Source of the DNA: BP-133 sp040756995
GTDB taxonomy: Bacteria > Actinomycetota > Acidimicrobiia > IMCC26256 > BP-133
Assembly: GCA_040756995.1 (NCBI GenBank)
Contig: JBFLYK010000012.1
Location: 90,316 to 154,315 of the forward strand
Length of the DNA stretch: 64,000 nt
Direction: 5' to 3'
Each line of letters begins with the position of its first letter. The stretch's first letter is position 1. Made by a program: the position numbers and the translations under genes. Under the pieces are notes generated by a model that was given only the letters and a program-made list of their open reading frames with translations, had not been told where the DNA came from and made no database searches. Shown here in pieces: positions 43,782-51,667 of the stretch.

Positions 43782-46700
43782 TTAAACGTTGCGGCGGTAC
43801 CTTCCGCCGACCTCGAAGAGCGTCTGGGTGATCTGGCCCAGCGAGCAGCAGCGGACGGCGTCCATCAGCACCTCAAAGACGTTGCCGCCTTCCAGGGCCG
43901 TCTGGCGCAGCCGGTCCAGCACCGCCGGCCGCTCCTCGGCCGTCCGGGCCTGGAAGTCCCGGAGCCGCTTGAGCTGCGACTGCTTCTCCTCTTCCGTGGC
44001 CCGGGCCAGCTCCAGCGTCTCCGGCACGTCGGAGCCCATCGGGTTCCGGAACGTGTTGACGCCGATGATCGGCAGCGAGCCGTCGTGCTTGCGCTGCTCG
44101 TAGAGCATCGACTCGTCCTGGATCTTGCCTCGCTGGTAGCCCAACTCCATCGCCCCGAGCACGCCGCCCCGTTCGGAGATCCGTTCGAACTCGGAAAGGA
44201 CGGCTTCCTCCACGAGGTCGGTCAGCTCCTCGATGATGAACGAGCCCTGCAGAGGGTTCTCGTTCATGGCCAGGCCCCACTCGCGGTTGATGATCAGCTG
44301 GATGGCCATGGCCCGGCGCACCGATTCCTGCGACGGCGTGGTGACCGCTTCGTCGTAGGCGTTGGTGTGCAACGAATTGCAGTTGTCATAGATGGCGATC
44401 AGCGCCTGGAGCGTCGTGCGGATGTCGTTGAAGTCCATCTCCTGGGCGTGGAGCGACCGGCCCGACGTCTGCACGTGGTACTTGAGCTTCTGCGACCGCT
44501 CGTTGGCGCCGTAGCGCTCCTTCATGGCGACGGCCCAGATGCGGCGGGCCACCCGGCCGATGACGGAGTACTCGGGGTCCATCCCGTTGGAGAAGAAGAA
44601 CGACAGGTTGGGGGCGAAGTCGTCGATGCCCATGCCCCGGGCCAGGTACGACTCGACATAGGTGAACCCGTTGGCGAGCGTGAAGGCCAGCTGCGAGATG
44701 GGGTTCGCGCCGGCTTCGGCGATGTGGTAGCCGGAGATCGACACCGAGTAGAAGTTCCGCACCTGGTTCTCGATGAAGTACTCCTGGATGTCGCCCATCA
44801 TCTTGAGCGAGAACTCCGTCGAGAAGATGCAGGTGTTCTGGCCCTGGTCCTCCTTGAGGATGTCGGCCTGCACCGTTCCCCGCACGGTGGCCAGGGTGTC
44901 GGCCTTGATGCCCTCGTACTCCTCGGGCGTCGGGTCGTGGCCCATCTCCTCGACGAACGCCTCGACGCGCTGATCGATGGCGGTGTTGAGGAACATGGCC
45001 AGAATCGTCGGCGCCGGCCCGTTGATCGTCATCGACACCGACGTCGTCGGGTCGCACAGGTCGAAGCCGGAGTACAGCACCTTCATGTCGTCGAGCGTGG
45101 CGATCGACACGCCCGAGGTCCCGACCTTGCCGTAGATGTCTGGCCGCTCGTCGGGGTCGAAGCCGTAGAGGGTCACGGAGTCGAAGGCGGTCGACAGGCG
45201 GGTGGCCAGATGCCCTTCGGCCAGGTAGTGGAACCGGCGGTTCGTCCGGAACGGGTCGCCCTCACCGGCGAACATGCGGGCCGGGTCCTCCTCGTCCCGC
45301 TTGAAGGGGAACACCCCGGCGGTGAACGGATAGTGACCGGGCAGGTTCTCCGACCGGAGGAACCGGAGCAGCTCGCCCCCGTCCTCGTAGCGGGGCAGCG
45401 CCACCCGGGGAATCTTCGACCCCGACAGCGACTCCCGCGTGAGGATCCGGCGCAGCTCCTTGTCCCGCACCTTGAAGACCATCTCGTCGCCGGAATACTG
45501 CTCCACCACCGTCGGCCAGTTCTCGAGCAGCTTCCGGTCGCCCTCCGGCACCGCCTCCCGGGCCTCGGCCAGGGCGGCGTCGAGGTCGGCGGTGGTGGAA
45601 CCGGCCACACCCTCGCGCCCCGCCAGCAGCTCCCGGGCCTGCTCCAGCGCCGCGCAGCGGCGGACGGCCGCCACCGACTCGGCCGTCTGCCGGTGGTAGT
45701 CCCGCACGGTGGCGGCGATCTCGGCCAGGTAGCGCGACCGCTCCGGCGGCACGACCGGCGACACCGACGAGCTGACCCGGTTCGTCACCGGCTCCAGCGC
45801 CCCTTCGGTCGGGAGCCGCAGGCCCTTCTCAACCAGGAGTCCCCGCAGGTGCTGGTACAGGGCGGTGACGCCGTCGTCGTGGAAGCGGGCCGCCACCGTG
45901 CCGAACACCGGCATCTCCTCCGGCTTGGCGGAGAACGCCTCCCGGTTGCGGACCAGCTGCCGGCGGACGTCGCGCAGGGCGTCCTCCGCCCCCCGGCGGT
46001 CGAACTTGTTGATGATGACGGCCTCGGCGAAGTCGAGCATGTCGATCTTCTCGAGCTGCGAGGCGGCCCCGAACTCCGGGGTCATCACGTAGATGGGGAC
46101 GTCGACGTGGGGCACGATGGCCGCGTCGCCCTGCCCGATGCCCGGCGTCTCCACCATCACGAGGTCGAACCCCGCCGCCTTGGCGGAGGCGATGATGTCG
46201 TCGAGCGCCTCGGGCAGCTCCTTGGCTCCCCGGGTGGCCAGCGACCGGAAGTACACCTGGCCGGAATCGAGCGTGTTCATCCGGATCCGGTCGCCGAGCA
46301 GGGCGCCGCCGCCCTTGCGCCGGGTGGGGTCGACGGCGATGACGGCGATGCGGAGCTTGTCCTCCTGGTCGAGCCGGAAGCGGCGCAGCAGCTCGTCGGT
46401 CAGCGAGGACTTGCCCGACCCGCCGGTGCCGGTGATCCCCAGGACGGGAACGGTCCGCCCGCTCGCCACCCGGCGCAGCTCGTCCAGCTTGTCGTCCGGC
46501 ACGCCTCCGCACTCCAGGGCGGTGATGAGCCGGGCCAGGGCCCGCTGGTCGCCGGCGAAGACCTCCTCCAGGGCGGGCGGCCCGCCCGAGCCCTCGACCG
46601 GGTCGACGTCACAGGCGGCGATCATCGTGTTGATCATCCCGGCCAGCCCGAGACGCTGGCCGTCTTCGGGGGAGAAGATCTTCTCCACCCCGTAGTCCTC

Positions 46701-47045
46701 GAGTTCCTTGATCTCCCGGGGCACGATCGTGCCGCCGCCCCCGCCGTAGACCTTGACGTTGCCGGCGCCGCGGGCCCGGAGCTGGTCGACCAGGTACTTG
46801 AAGTATTCGACGTGACCGCCCTGATACGACGACACCGCCACACCCTGCACGTCCTCCTGGAGGCAGGCGACGAGCACCTCATCGACGGAACGGTTGTGGC
46901 CCAGGTGGATGACCTCGGCGCCCTGCGACTGGAGGATCCGTCGCATGATGTTGATCGAGGCGTCATGCCCGTCGAACAGGCTGGCGGCGGTGACGAAGCG
47001 GATCGGGTGGACGGGCACGTGGAGATCGCCTCGGGATGCAGCCAT
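43782..47045 (-). CDS. icmF: Fused adenosylcobalamin-dependent acyl-CoA mutase with GTPase chaperone (IcmF type)
   Basis: 1087 aa from ATG 47045 (GAGAGG 8 bases upstream; a GTG 3 codons earlier lacks this). Domain order: B12-binding domain (about 10-145, with RFVTAASLFDGHDASINIMRRIL and the base-off His), MeaB-like GTPase (about 195-430, P-loop GITGTGGSGKSS), then the mutase barrel (about 530-1087, with LYSGFDLCDPTTSVSMTINGPAP and CNSLHTNAYDEAVTTPSQESVRRAM). This fusion defines IcmF, which isomerises isobutyryl-CoA/butyryl-CoA or isovaleryl-CoA. Substrate choice is not certain. A MarR gene is divergent. Confidence 0.93.
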   Translation of the reverse strand: MAASRGDLHVPVHPIRFVTAASLFDGHDASINIMRRILQSQGAEVIHLGHNRSVDEVLVACLQEDVQGVAVSSYQGGHVEYFKYLVDQLRARGAGNVKVYGGGGGTIVPREIKELEDYGVEKIFSPEDGQRLGLAGMINTMIAACDVDPVEGSGGPPALEEVFAGDQRALARLITALECGGVPDDKLDELRRVASGRTVPVLGITGTGGSGKSSLTDELLRRFRLDQEDKLRIAVIAVDPTRRKGGGALLGDRIRMNTLDSGQVYFRSLATRGAKELPEALDDIIASAKAAGFDLVMVETPGIGQGDAAIVPHVDVPIYVMTPEFGAASQLEKIDMLDFAEAVIINKFDRRGAEDALRDVRRQLVRNREAFSAKPEEMPVFGTVAARFHDDGVTALYQHLRGLLVEKGLRLPTEGALEPVTNRVSSSVSPVVPPERSRYLAEIAATVRDYHRQTAESVAAVRRCAALEQARELLAGREGVAGSTTADLDAALAEAREAVPEGDRKLLENWPTVVEQYSGDEMVFKVRDKELRRILTRESLSGSKIPRVALPRYEDGGELLRFLRSENLPGHYPFTAGVFPFKRDEEDPARMFAGEGDPFRTNRRFHYLAEGHLATRLSTAFDSVTLYGFDPDERPDIYGKVGTSGVSIATLDDMKVLYSGFDLCDPTTSVSMTINGPAPTILAMFLNTAIDQRVEAFVEEMGHDPTPEEYEGIKADTLATVRGTVQADILKEDQGQNTCIFSTEFSLKMMGDIQEYFIENQVRNFYSVSISGYHIAEAGANPISQLAFTLANGFTYVESYLARGMGIDDFAPNLSFFFSNGMDPEYSVIGRVARRIWAVAMKERYGANERSQKLKYHVQTSGRSLHAQEMDFNDIRTTLQALIAIYDNCNSLHTNAYDEAVTTPSQESVRRAMAIQLIINREWGLAMNENPLQGSFIIEELTDLVEEAVLSEFERISERGGVLGAMELGYQRGKIQDESMLYEQRKHDGSLPIIGVNTFRNPMGSDVPETLELARATEEEKQSQLKRLRDFQARTAEERPAVLDRLRQTALEGGNVFEVLMDAVRCCSLGQITQTLFEVGGRYRRNV

Positions 47046-47090
47046 GGGGGTCACCTCTCGCCGGAGTCGGTGCGCGGATCGTCACCCGCC

Positions 47091-47120
47091 AAGATACTTG
47101 GCCTTCCTACTATCTGTCCA
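47091..47120 (-). promoter_or_regulatory. Promoter of icmF
   Basis: On the minus strand TGGACA (47120-47115), an 18-base spacer and TATCTT (47096-47091) fit a sigma-70-type promoter. It lies in the region shared with the divergent MarR gene, so the MarR protein could act here. Confidence 0.5.
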
Positions 47121-47141
47121 CCTAGCGTCGGACCCCAAAAG

Positions 47142-47663
47142 ATGTACCCTGGAGAGATGGCTGCGAAGCGCAAGCTGCCGTTCGACCCGATCGACGAGGC
47201 CCGCCGCCACTGGGAGGGCCGCTGGGGTCGGGGCGACGCCATGGCCGCCGCCACCGCCGTCATGCGGGTCCAGCAGATCGTGCTGGCCGCCGTCGACGAG
47301 GCCCTGCGGCCCTTCGACCTCACCTTCGCACGCTACGAGGCGCTGGTGCTGCTGCAGTTCTCCCGGAAGGGCTCGCTCCCGCTGGGCAAGATGGGCGAGC
47401 GGCTGATGATCCACCCGACGTCGGTGACCAACATCGTCGACCGGCTCGAGGCCCAGGGCTTCCTCCGCCGGGTGCCCCACCCCACCGATCGCCGCACGAC
47501 CCTGGCCGAAATCACCGACAAGGGCCGGGAGGTCGTGGAAGAAGCGACCAAGGCGGTCACCGAGGTGTCCTTCGCCATGGACGGCCTCACGGAACGGGAG
47601 CTGGAGCAGCTCATCCGCCTCCTCCGCAAGCTTCGCCTCGCCGCCGGCGACTTCGAGGGCTGA
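47142..47663 (+). CDS. MarR family transcriptional regulator
   Basis: 173 aa from ATG 47142, or 168 aa from ATG 47157; neither has an ideal ribosome site, and GGAGAG lies just before the second. A winged-helix domain is clear: TFARYEALVLLQFSRKGSLPLGKMGERLMIHPTSVTNIVDRLEAQGFLRRVPHPTDRRTTLAEITDKGREVVEE, with the recognition helix in PTSVTNIVDRL and the wing DRRTTL. Dimerisation helices flank it. It is divergent from icmF with a ~100-base shared promoter, so it probably controls icmF and itself. The ligand may be an acyl-CoA or acid; this is inference. Confidence 0.88.
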   Translation: MYPGEMAAKRKLPFDPIDEARRHWEGRWGRGDAMAAATAVMRVQQIVLAAVDEALRPFDLTFARYEALVLLQFSRKGSLPLGKMGERLMIHPTSVTNIVDRLEAQGFLRRVPHPTDRRTTLAEITDKGREVVEEATKAVTEVSFAMDGLTERELEQLIRLLRKLRLAAGDFEG

Positions 47664-47686
47664 CGCCGACTCTGGCGGACGCGACG

Positions 47687-47708
47687 GCGCCGGCCCGAGG
47701 GCCGGCGC
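47687..47708. terminator. Hairpin between convergent MarR and RTX genes
   Basis: GCGCCGGCCC pairs with GGGCCGGCGC around GA, 24 bases after the MarR stop, followed by TTCGTC on the plus strand. The symmetric stem between convergent genes suggests termination in both directions. The U-run is weak. Confidence 0.6.
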
Positions 47709-47740
47709 TTCGTCAGGTAGTGCGGTGGGCTGCGGACGGG

Positions 47741-48301
47741 CTACATGCCCTCACGGCGCTCGCAGGAGCCGTCGGCGGCGTCGCGGCCCCGGCCCCCGTT
47801 GCAGAGGTCGTGCCCGCTGCCGCCGGAGAACGTGTCGCTGCCGTCGTGGCCCCACAGCTGGTCGTCGTTGTTGCCGCCCCGCAGGTCGTCGTCGTCGTTG
47901 CCGCCGTAGACGGAGTCGTTGCCGTTCCCGCCGTCGAGGCTGTCCATCCCGTTGTCGCCGGCCACGATGTCATCACCGTTGCCGCCGACGATGACGTCAT
48001 TGCCGTCGGCGCCGTAGAGCCGGTCGTTGCCGTCCTCGCCGCAGATCGTGTCGTTGCCGCCCAAACCGTTGATCGTGTCGTCGCCGCCGAGCCCGATGAT
48101 CACGTCGTTGCCGGGCGTCCCGTTCAGGACGTCGTGGCCGGCCGTCCCGATGATGTTGGCCGGGAGGCCGAGACAGGTCGGAACCTGGGCTCCAGCCGGG
48201 CTGGACCACATGGCCACCGGGCTGATCACGAGGGCGGCGCCGGCGAGCAGCTTGCCTGCGTGACGCTTACACCAGGCGGCTGACTCTTGAATCCGGACCA
48301 T
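47741..48301 (-). CDS. Secreted calcium-binding RTX repeat protein
   Basis: 186 aa from ATG 48301 with AAGGAGGAG upstream. A Sec signal peptide (KRHAGKLLAGAALVISPVAMWSSPAGA) is followed by about a dozen RTX nonapeptides of the GGxGxDxIx type, for example GLGGDDTING, GGNGDDIVAG and GGNGNDSVYGG, which fold into a calcium-loaded beta-roll. Cysteines at both ends (PTCLG, DLCNGG, GSCERR) could form disulphides. Unlike classical RTX toxins it uses a Sec signal, has no enzyme domain, and no type I secretion genes are near. A structural or calcium-binding wall protein is likely. Confidence 0.85.
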   Translation of the reverse strand: MVRIQESAAWCKRHAGKLLAGAALVISPVAMWSSPAGAQVPTCLGLPANIIGTAGHDVLNGTPGNDVIIGLGGDDTINGLGGNDTICGEDGNDRLYGADGNDVIVGGNGDDIVAGDNGMDSLDGGNGNDSVYGGNDDDDLRGGNNDDQLWGHDGSDTFSGGSGHDLCNGGRGRDAADGSCERREGM

Positions 48302-48473
48302 TGCTCCTCCTTAAAGCTGCTTTGACCATTGTCGGCAGCCCGTGGCACTCACTTCAGAGGAGGAATCGGACAATTTCGGTCAACCCTTAAGCAGGGTGGC
48401 CAGAAATAGCCAGCGCAGAACCCCTAGGGGACCACGGGGCCGGTGCTTCCGAAGAGCCACCACGAACCCGCCT
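48302..48473. other. Intergenic region between the RTX gene and argC
   Basis: About 170 bases without a gene. It holds the RTX ribosome site, a minus-strand TTGACC that could be a -35, and the perfect palindrome CCCCTAGGGG (48421-48430). Nothing else is recognisable. Confidence 0.5.
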
Positions 48474-48502
48474 CCGCATGTTTATGCGGAACTGCGTATA
48501 CT
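48474..48502 (+). promoter_or_regulatory. ArgR-like operator and leaderless promoter of the arg operon
   Basis: CCGCAT-GTTT-ATGCGG (48474-48489) is a perfect inverted repeat with the GCAT/ATGC half-sites of known ARG boxes. It covers the -35 position of TATACT (48497-48502), which lies 6 bases before the argC ATG. A second imperfect site (TGCGTATACTGATGC) overlaps the -10. ArgR encoded in the same operon is the natural binder. Confidence 0.65.
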
Positions 48503-48508
48503 GATGCC

Positions 48509-49555
48509 ATGGCGTATCGGGCAGCAATTGTCGGCGGGTCGGGGTACACGGGTGCGGAGCTGCTCCGCCTCCTGTCCAACCATCCGGAGATCGAGGTCGT
48601 CCACGTCACCGCCGACTCCAACGCCGGGGCCCGGGTCGCCGACCTCTATCCCAGCCTGGTGGCGGCGTACCCGGATCTGGTCTTCCACCCCTTCGAGCCC
48701 GGTGATCTCGACGGCCTCGACCTGGCGTTCCTGGCGCTGCCCCACGGGCAGTCGCAGCGCCACGCCGGGGCGCTCGTCCACCGGGTGACCCACCTGGTCG
48801 ACATCGGGGCCGACTTCCGCCTCCCGGCCGCCGCCTATGAGCAGTGGTACGGGGAGGCCCACGCCGCGCCGGAGCTCATCGACCGCTTCGTCTTCGGTCT
48901 GCCCGAGCTGTTCCGGGCCGACATCAAGGGTCACGCCCACGTGGCCAACCCCGGCTGTTATCCCACGGCGGCGTCGCTGGCGCTGGCGCCCCTGCTGGCC
49001 GCCGGTCTCGTCGAGCCCACCGGGCTGATCGTCGACGCCGCCTCCGGTGTCTCCGGCCGGGGCCGGGGCCTGTCCGCCCCCAGCCTCTACAGCGAAGCCA
49101 ACGAGAACGTCGCGGCCTACGGGCTCCTGACCCACCGGCACACCGCCGAGATGGAGTTGGCGCTGGGGCGGTTGAGCCCCAGCGGCGAGGCCACCGTCCT
49201 CTTCACTCCCCACCTCGTCCCGATGACCAGAGGGATCCTGGCCACCTGCTACGCCCGGCCCGCCGGCGAGGCGGCCTCGCTCGGGACCGACGGCCTTCTG
49301 GCCCACTACCGCGACTTCTACGCCGGCGAGCCGTTCGTGGCCGTGCTCGACACGCCGCCGGCCACCAAGGCCACCGCCGGGAGCAACGCCGTCCACGTCA
49401 CCGTGCGCTTCGACGACCGCACCGGCACGGTCCTGGCGATCTCCGCCGAGGACAACCTAGTGAAGGGCGCCTCCGGGCAGGCCGTGCAGAACGCCAACCT
49501 GCTCCTCGGGCTCCCCGAGACCCTCGGCCTGCCGACCGTCGGGCTGGTGCCCTAG
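48509..49555 (+). CDS. argC: N-acetyl-gamma-glutamyl-phosphate reductase
   Basis: 348 aa. Third arginine step. ATG 48509 gives YRAAIVGGSGYTGAELLRLLSNHPEIEV, the NADP-binding start, and sits 6 bases after the -10; a longer frame would cover the operator and is rejected. Catalytic Cys in HVANPGCYPTAASLAL; SGRGRGLSAPSLYSEANENVAAYGLLTHRHTAEME and TPHLVPMTRGILATCYAR are further signatures. First gene of argC-J-B-D-F-R-G-H. Confidence 0.96.
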   Translation: MAYRAAIVGGSGYTGAELLRLLSNHPEIEVVHVTADSNAGARVADLYPSLVAAYPDLVFHPFEPGDLDGLDLAFLALPHGQSQRHAGALVHRVTHLVDIGADFRLPAAAYEQWYGEAHAAPELIDRFVFGLPELFRADIKGHAHVANPGCYPTAASLALAPLLAAGLVEPTGLIVDAASGVSGRGRGLSAPSLYSEANENVAAYGLLTHRHTAEMELALGRLSPSGEATVLFTPHLVPMTRGILATCYARPAGEAASLGTDGLLAHYRDFYAGEPFVAVLDTPPATKATAGSNAVHVTVRFDDRTGTVLAISAEDNLVKGASGQAVQNANLLLGLPETLGLPTVGLVP

Positions 49556-50761
49556 ATGTCGGTCACCGCCGCCCAGGGGTTCGTGGCCGCCGGCGTCGCC
49601 GCCGGCATCAAGGCGTCCGGCCGGCCTGACCTGTCCCTCGTCGCCACGGCTGACCACCGGCCGGTCACCGCCGCCGGGGTGTTCACCACCAACCTGGTGG
49701 CCGCCGCCCCCGTCCAGCTCAGCCGCCGCCATCTCGCCACCGACACCCGGGCGGCGGCCGTCCTCCTCAACTCTGGCAACGCCAACGCCGCCACCGGCGA
49801 GCCGGGGCTGCTGGTGGCCGAGCAGACCGCCGCCCTCGCCGCCGACGCGCTCGGCTGCGACCGCGGCCACGTCCTCGTCTGCTCCACCGGGCTCATCGGC
49901 ATCCCGATGGCGATCGATCCGTTCACCACCGGTGTGCCGGCGGCGGCCGCCGCGCTGGCGGCCACGCCCGAGGCGGGCCGCTCGGCGGCCGAGGCCATCA
50001 TGACCACCGACACCGTCCCCAAGGAGGCGCGGGCCACCTTCGAGGCCGGCGGGGTCGACGTGACCGTGGGCGGGATGGCCAAGGGCGCGGCCATGCTCTC
50101 GCCGGCCATGGCCACGATGCTGGCCGTGATCACGACCGACGCCGCCGTCGAACCCCGGGCGCTGCAACTAGCCCTCTCCCGGGCGGTCGACGCCTCCTTC
50201 AACCTCATGACGACGGACGGGTCGCGCTCCACCAACGACACCGTCCTGGTCCTGGCCGGCGGCGCCGCCGGCAACGCTCCCATCGCCACCGGCACACCGG
50301 AGGCCCACGCCCTGGCCGACGCCCTGACCGCGGTGTGCGCCAGCCTCGCCGACCAGATGGCCCACGACGCCGAAGGCGCCACGAAGTTCGTCCGGCTGAC
50401 GGTGAAGGGAGCCCTGTCCCGGACCGACGCGCTGCGGGCCGCCCGGGCGGTGGCCGAAAGCCAGCTGGTGAAGTGCTCGCTGTTCGGTGGTGACCCGTAC
50501 TGGGGTCGGGTCCTCTCGGAGCTCGGCGCCAGCGGCGCCTATCTCGAACCCGAGAAGGTCGACATCGCCTACAACGGATTCACGGTCTGCCTGGGCGGTG
50601 TGGCGGCCCCCGGCGGGTTCGACGCCGACGCCCTGGCCAAGTCCATGCAGCAGCGGGAGATCGAGATCACCGCCGACCTCCGCCTGGGCAACGGCGAAGC
50701 CACCGTCACGACCGTCGACCTGACCCCCGGCTACATCGACGAGAACATGAGGACCTCGTGA
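49556..50761 (+). CDS. argJ: Bifunctional ornithine acetyltransferase / N-acetylglutamate synthase
   Basis: 401 aa; ATG immediately after the argC stop. Recycles the acetyl group. GFVAAGVAAGIKASGRPDLSLV opens the alpha part. The self-cleavage site is KGAAMLSPAMATMLAVITTDAAV, with the Thr nucleophile of the beta chain in ATML; GGDPYWGRVLSELGASG is also present. Because ArgJ recycles acetate, no argA/argE is required. Whether it is mono- or bifunctional cannot be told from sequence. It overlaps argB by 4 bases. Confidence 0.95.
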   Translation: MSVTAAQGFVAAGVAAGIKASGRPDLSLVATADHRPVTAAGVFTTNLVAAAPVQLSRRHLATDTRAAAVLLNSGNANAATGEPGLLVAEQTAALAADALGCDRGHVLVCSTGLIGIPMAIDPFTTGVPAAAAALAATPEAGRSAAEAIMTTDTVPKEARATFEAGGVDVTVGGMAKGAAMLSPAMATMLAVITTDAAVEPRALQLALSRAVDASFNLMTTDGSRSTNDTVLVLAGGAAGNAPIATGTPEAHALADALTAVCASLADQMAHDAEGATKFVRLTVKGALSRTDALRAARAVAESQLVKCSLFGGDPYWGRVLSELGASGAYLEPEKVDIAYNGFTVCLGGVAAPGGFDADALAKSMQQREIEITADLRLGNGEATVTTVDLTPGYIDENMRTS

Positions 50762-51630
50762 CCTTCCCCGCCGTCGACGGCCTGCTGGAGATCGGCCCCG
50801 AGGCCAAGGCGGCCATCCTGGCCGAGGCGCTGCCCTACATCCGGGAATTCTCCGGGAAGACCGTGGTCGTCAAGTACGGCGGCAACGCCATGAGCGACCT
50901 CGAGCTCTTCGCCCAGGACGTCGTCCTCATGCGCCTGGTCGGCATGAACCCGGTCGTCGTGCACGGTGGTGGGCCCCAGATCACCGATCTGATGTCCCGG
51001 CTCGGCAAGGAGTCGACGTTCGTCGACGGTCTCCGGGTGACCGACGCCGAGACCGTCGACATCGTCCGCATGGCGCTGGTCGGCAAGGTCAACCGGGAAG
51101 TGGTGGGAGCCATCAACCGCCACGGCCCCTATGCCATCGGCCTCTCCGGCGAGGACGCCGGGCTCGTCACCGTCCACCAGCGCGACCCCCGCCTCGGTTT
51201 CGTGGGCGACGTCAGCCGCATCAACACCACGATCCTGGAGCGCCAGATCGCCGAGGAGTTCATTCCCGTCATCGCCACCATCGGTGTCGACGACGACGGG
51301 CAGGCCTACAACGTCAACGCCGACACGGTGGCCGGTGCCATCGCCGAAGCTCTGACGGCCGAGAAACTCGTCTACCTGACCAACGTCCCCGGCCTGTTCG
51401 GCGACCTCCACGACGCCGACTCGCTCATCTCCCAGATCACGGTGAAGGAGCTGGCCGATCTGCTCGACTCCGGCACGCTGTCGGAGGGCATGGTCCCGAA
51501 GATCCGCTCCTGCGTCTCGGCGTTGCGCAATGGCGTGGGACGGGCGCACCTGCTCGACGGCCGCATCCCCCACGCCCTGCTTCTGGAGTGCTTTACCCGC
51601 CAAGGTGTGGGCACCATGGTGGTGCCCTGA
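50758..51630 (+). CDS. argB: N-acetylglutamate kinase
   Basis: 290 aa from GTG 50758. Signatures: KTVVVKYGGNAMSD (phosphate loop), VVVHGGGPQITDLMSRLGKESTFVDGLRVTDAETVDIVRMAL, INRHGPYAIGLSGEDAGL and GMVPKIRSCVSALRNGVGRAHLLDGRIPHALLLE. The N-terminal helix typical of arginine-inhibited hexameric enzymes (ILAEALPYIREFSGKT) is present, so feedback inhibition is likely. argD starts 37 bases downstream with GAGGAG upstream of its ATG. Confidence 0.96.
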   Translation: MTFPAVDGLLEIGPEAKAAILAEALPYIREFSGKTVVVKYGGNAMSDLELFAQDVVLMRLVGMNPVVVHGGGPQITDLMSRLGKESTFVDGLRVTDAETVDIVRMALVGKVNREVVGAINRHGPYAIGLSGEDAGLVTVHQRDPRLGFVGDVSRINTTILERQIAEEFIPVIATIGVDDDGQAYNVNADTVAGAIAEALTAEKLVYLTNVPGLFGDLHDADSLISQITVKELADLLDSGTLSEGMVPKIRSCVSALRNGVGRAHLLDGRIPHALLLECFTRQGVGTMVVP

Positions 51631-51667
51631 TGCCGGCAACGACGCCGGCTTGACCACGAGGAGAACC

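Noticed and set aside
42885..47141. A very long plus-strand open frame (part of a 1592-codon frame) running opposite the repeat protein and icmF into the MarR gene
   Set aside because: Its sequence is low-complexity antisense of conserved genes; only the last ~170 codons (MarR) are real.
47720..48283. Val/Ala-rich plus-strand frame opposite the RTX gene
   Set aside because: It is the antisense of GGxGxD repeats; periodicity is explained by the RTX gene, which has a signal peptide and ribosome site.
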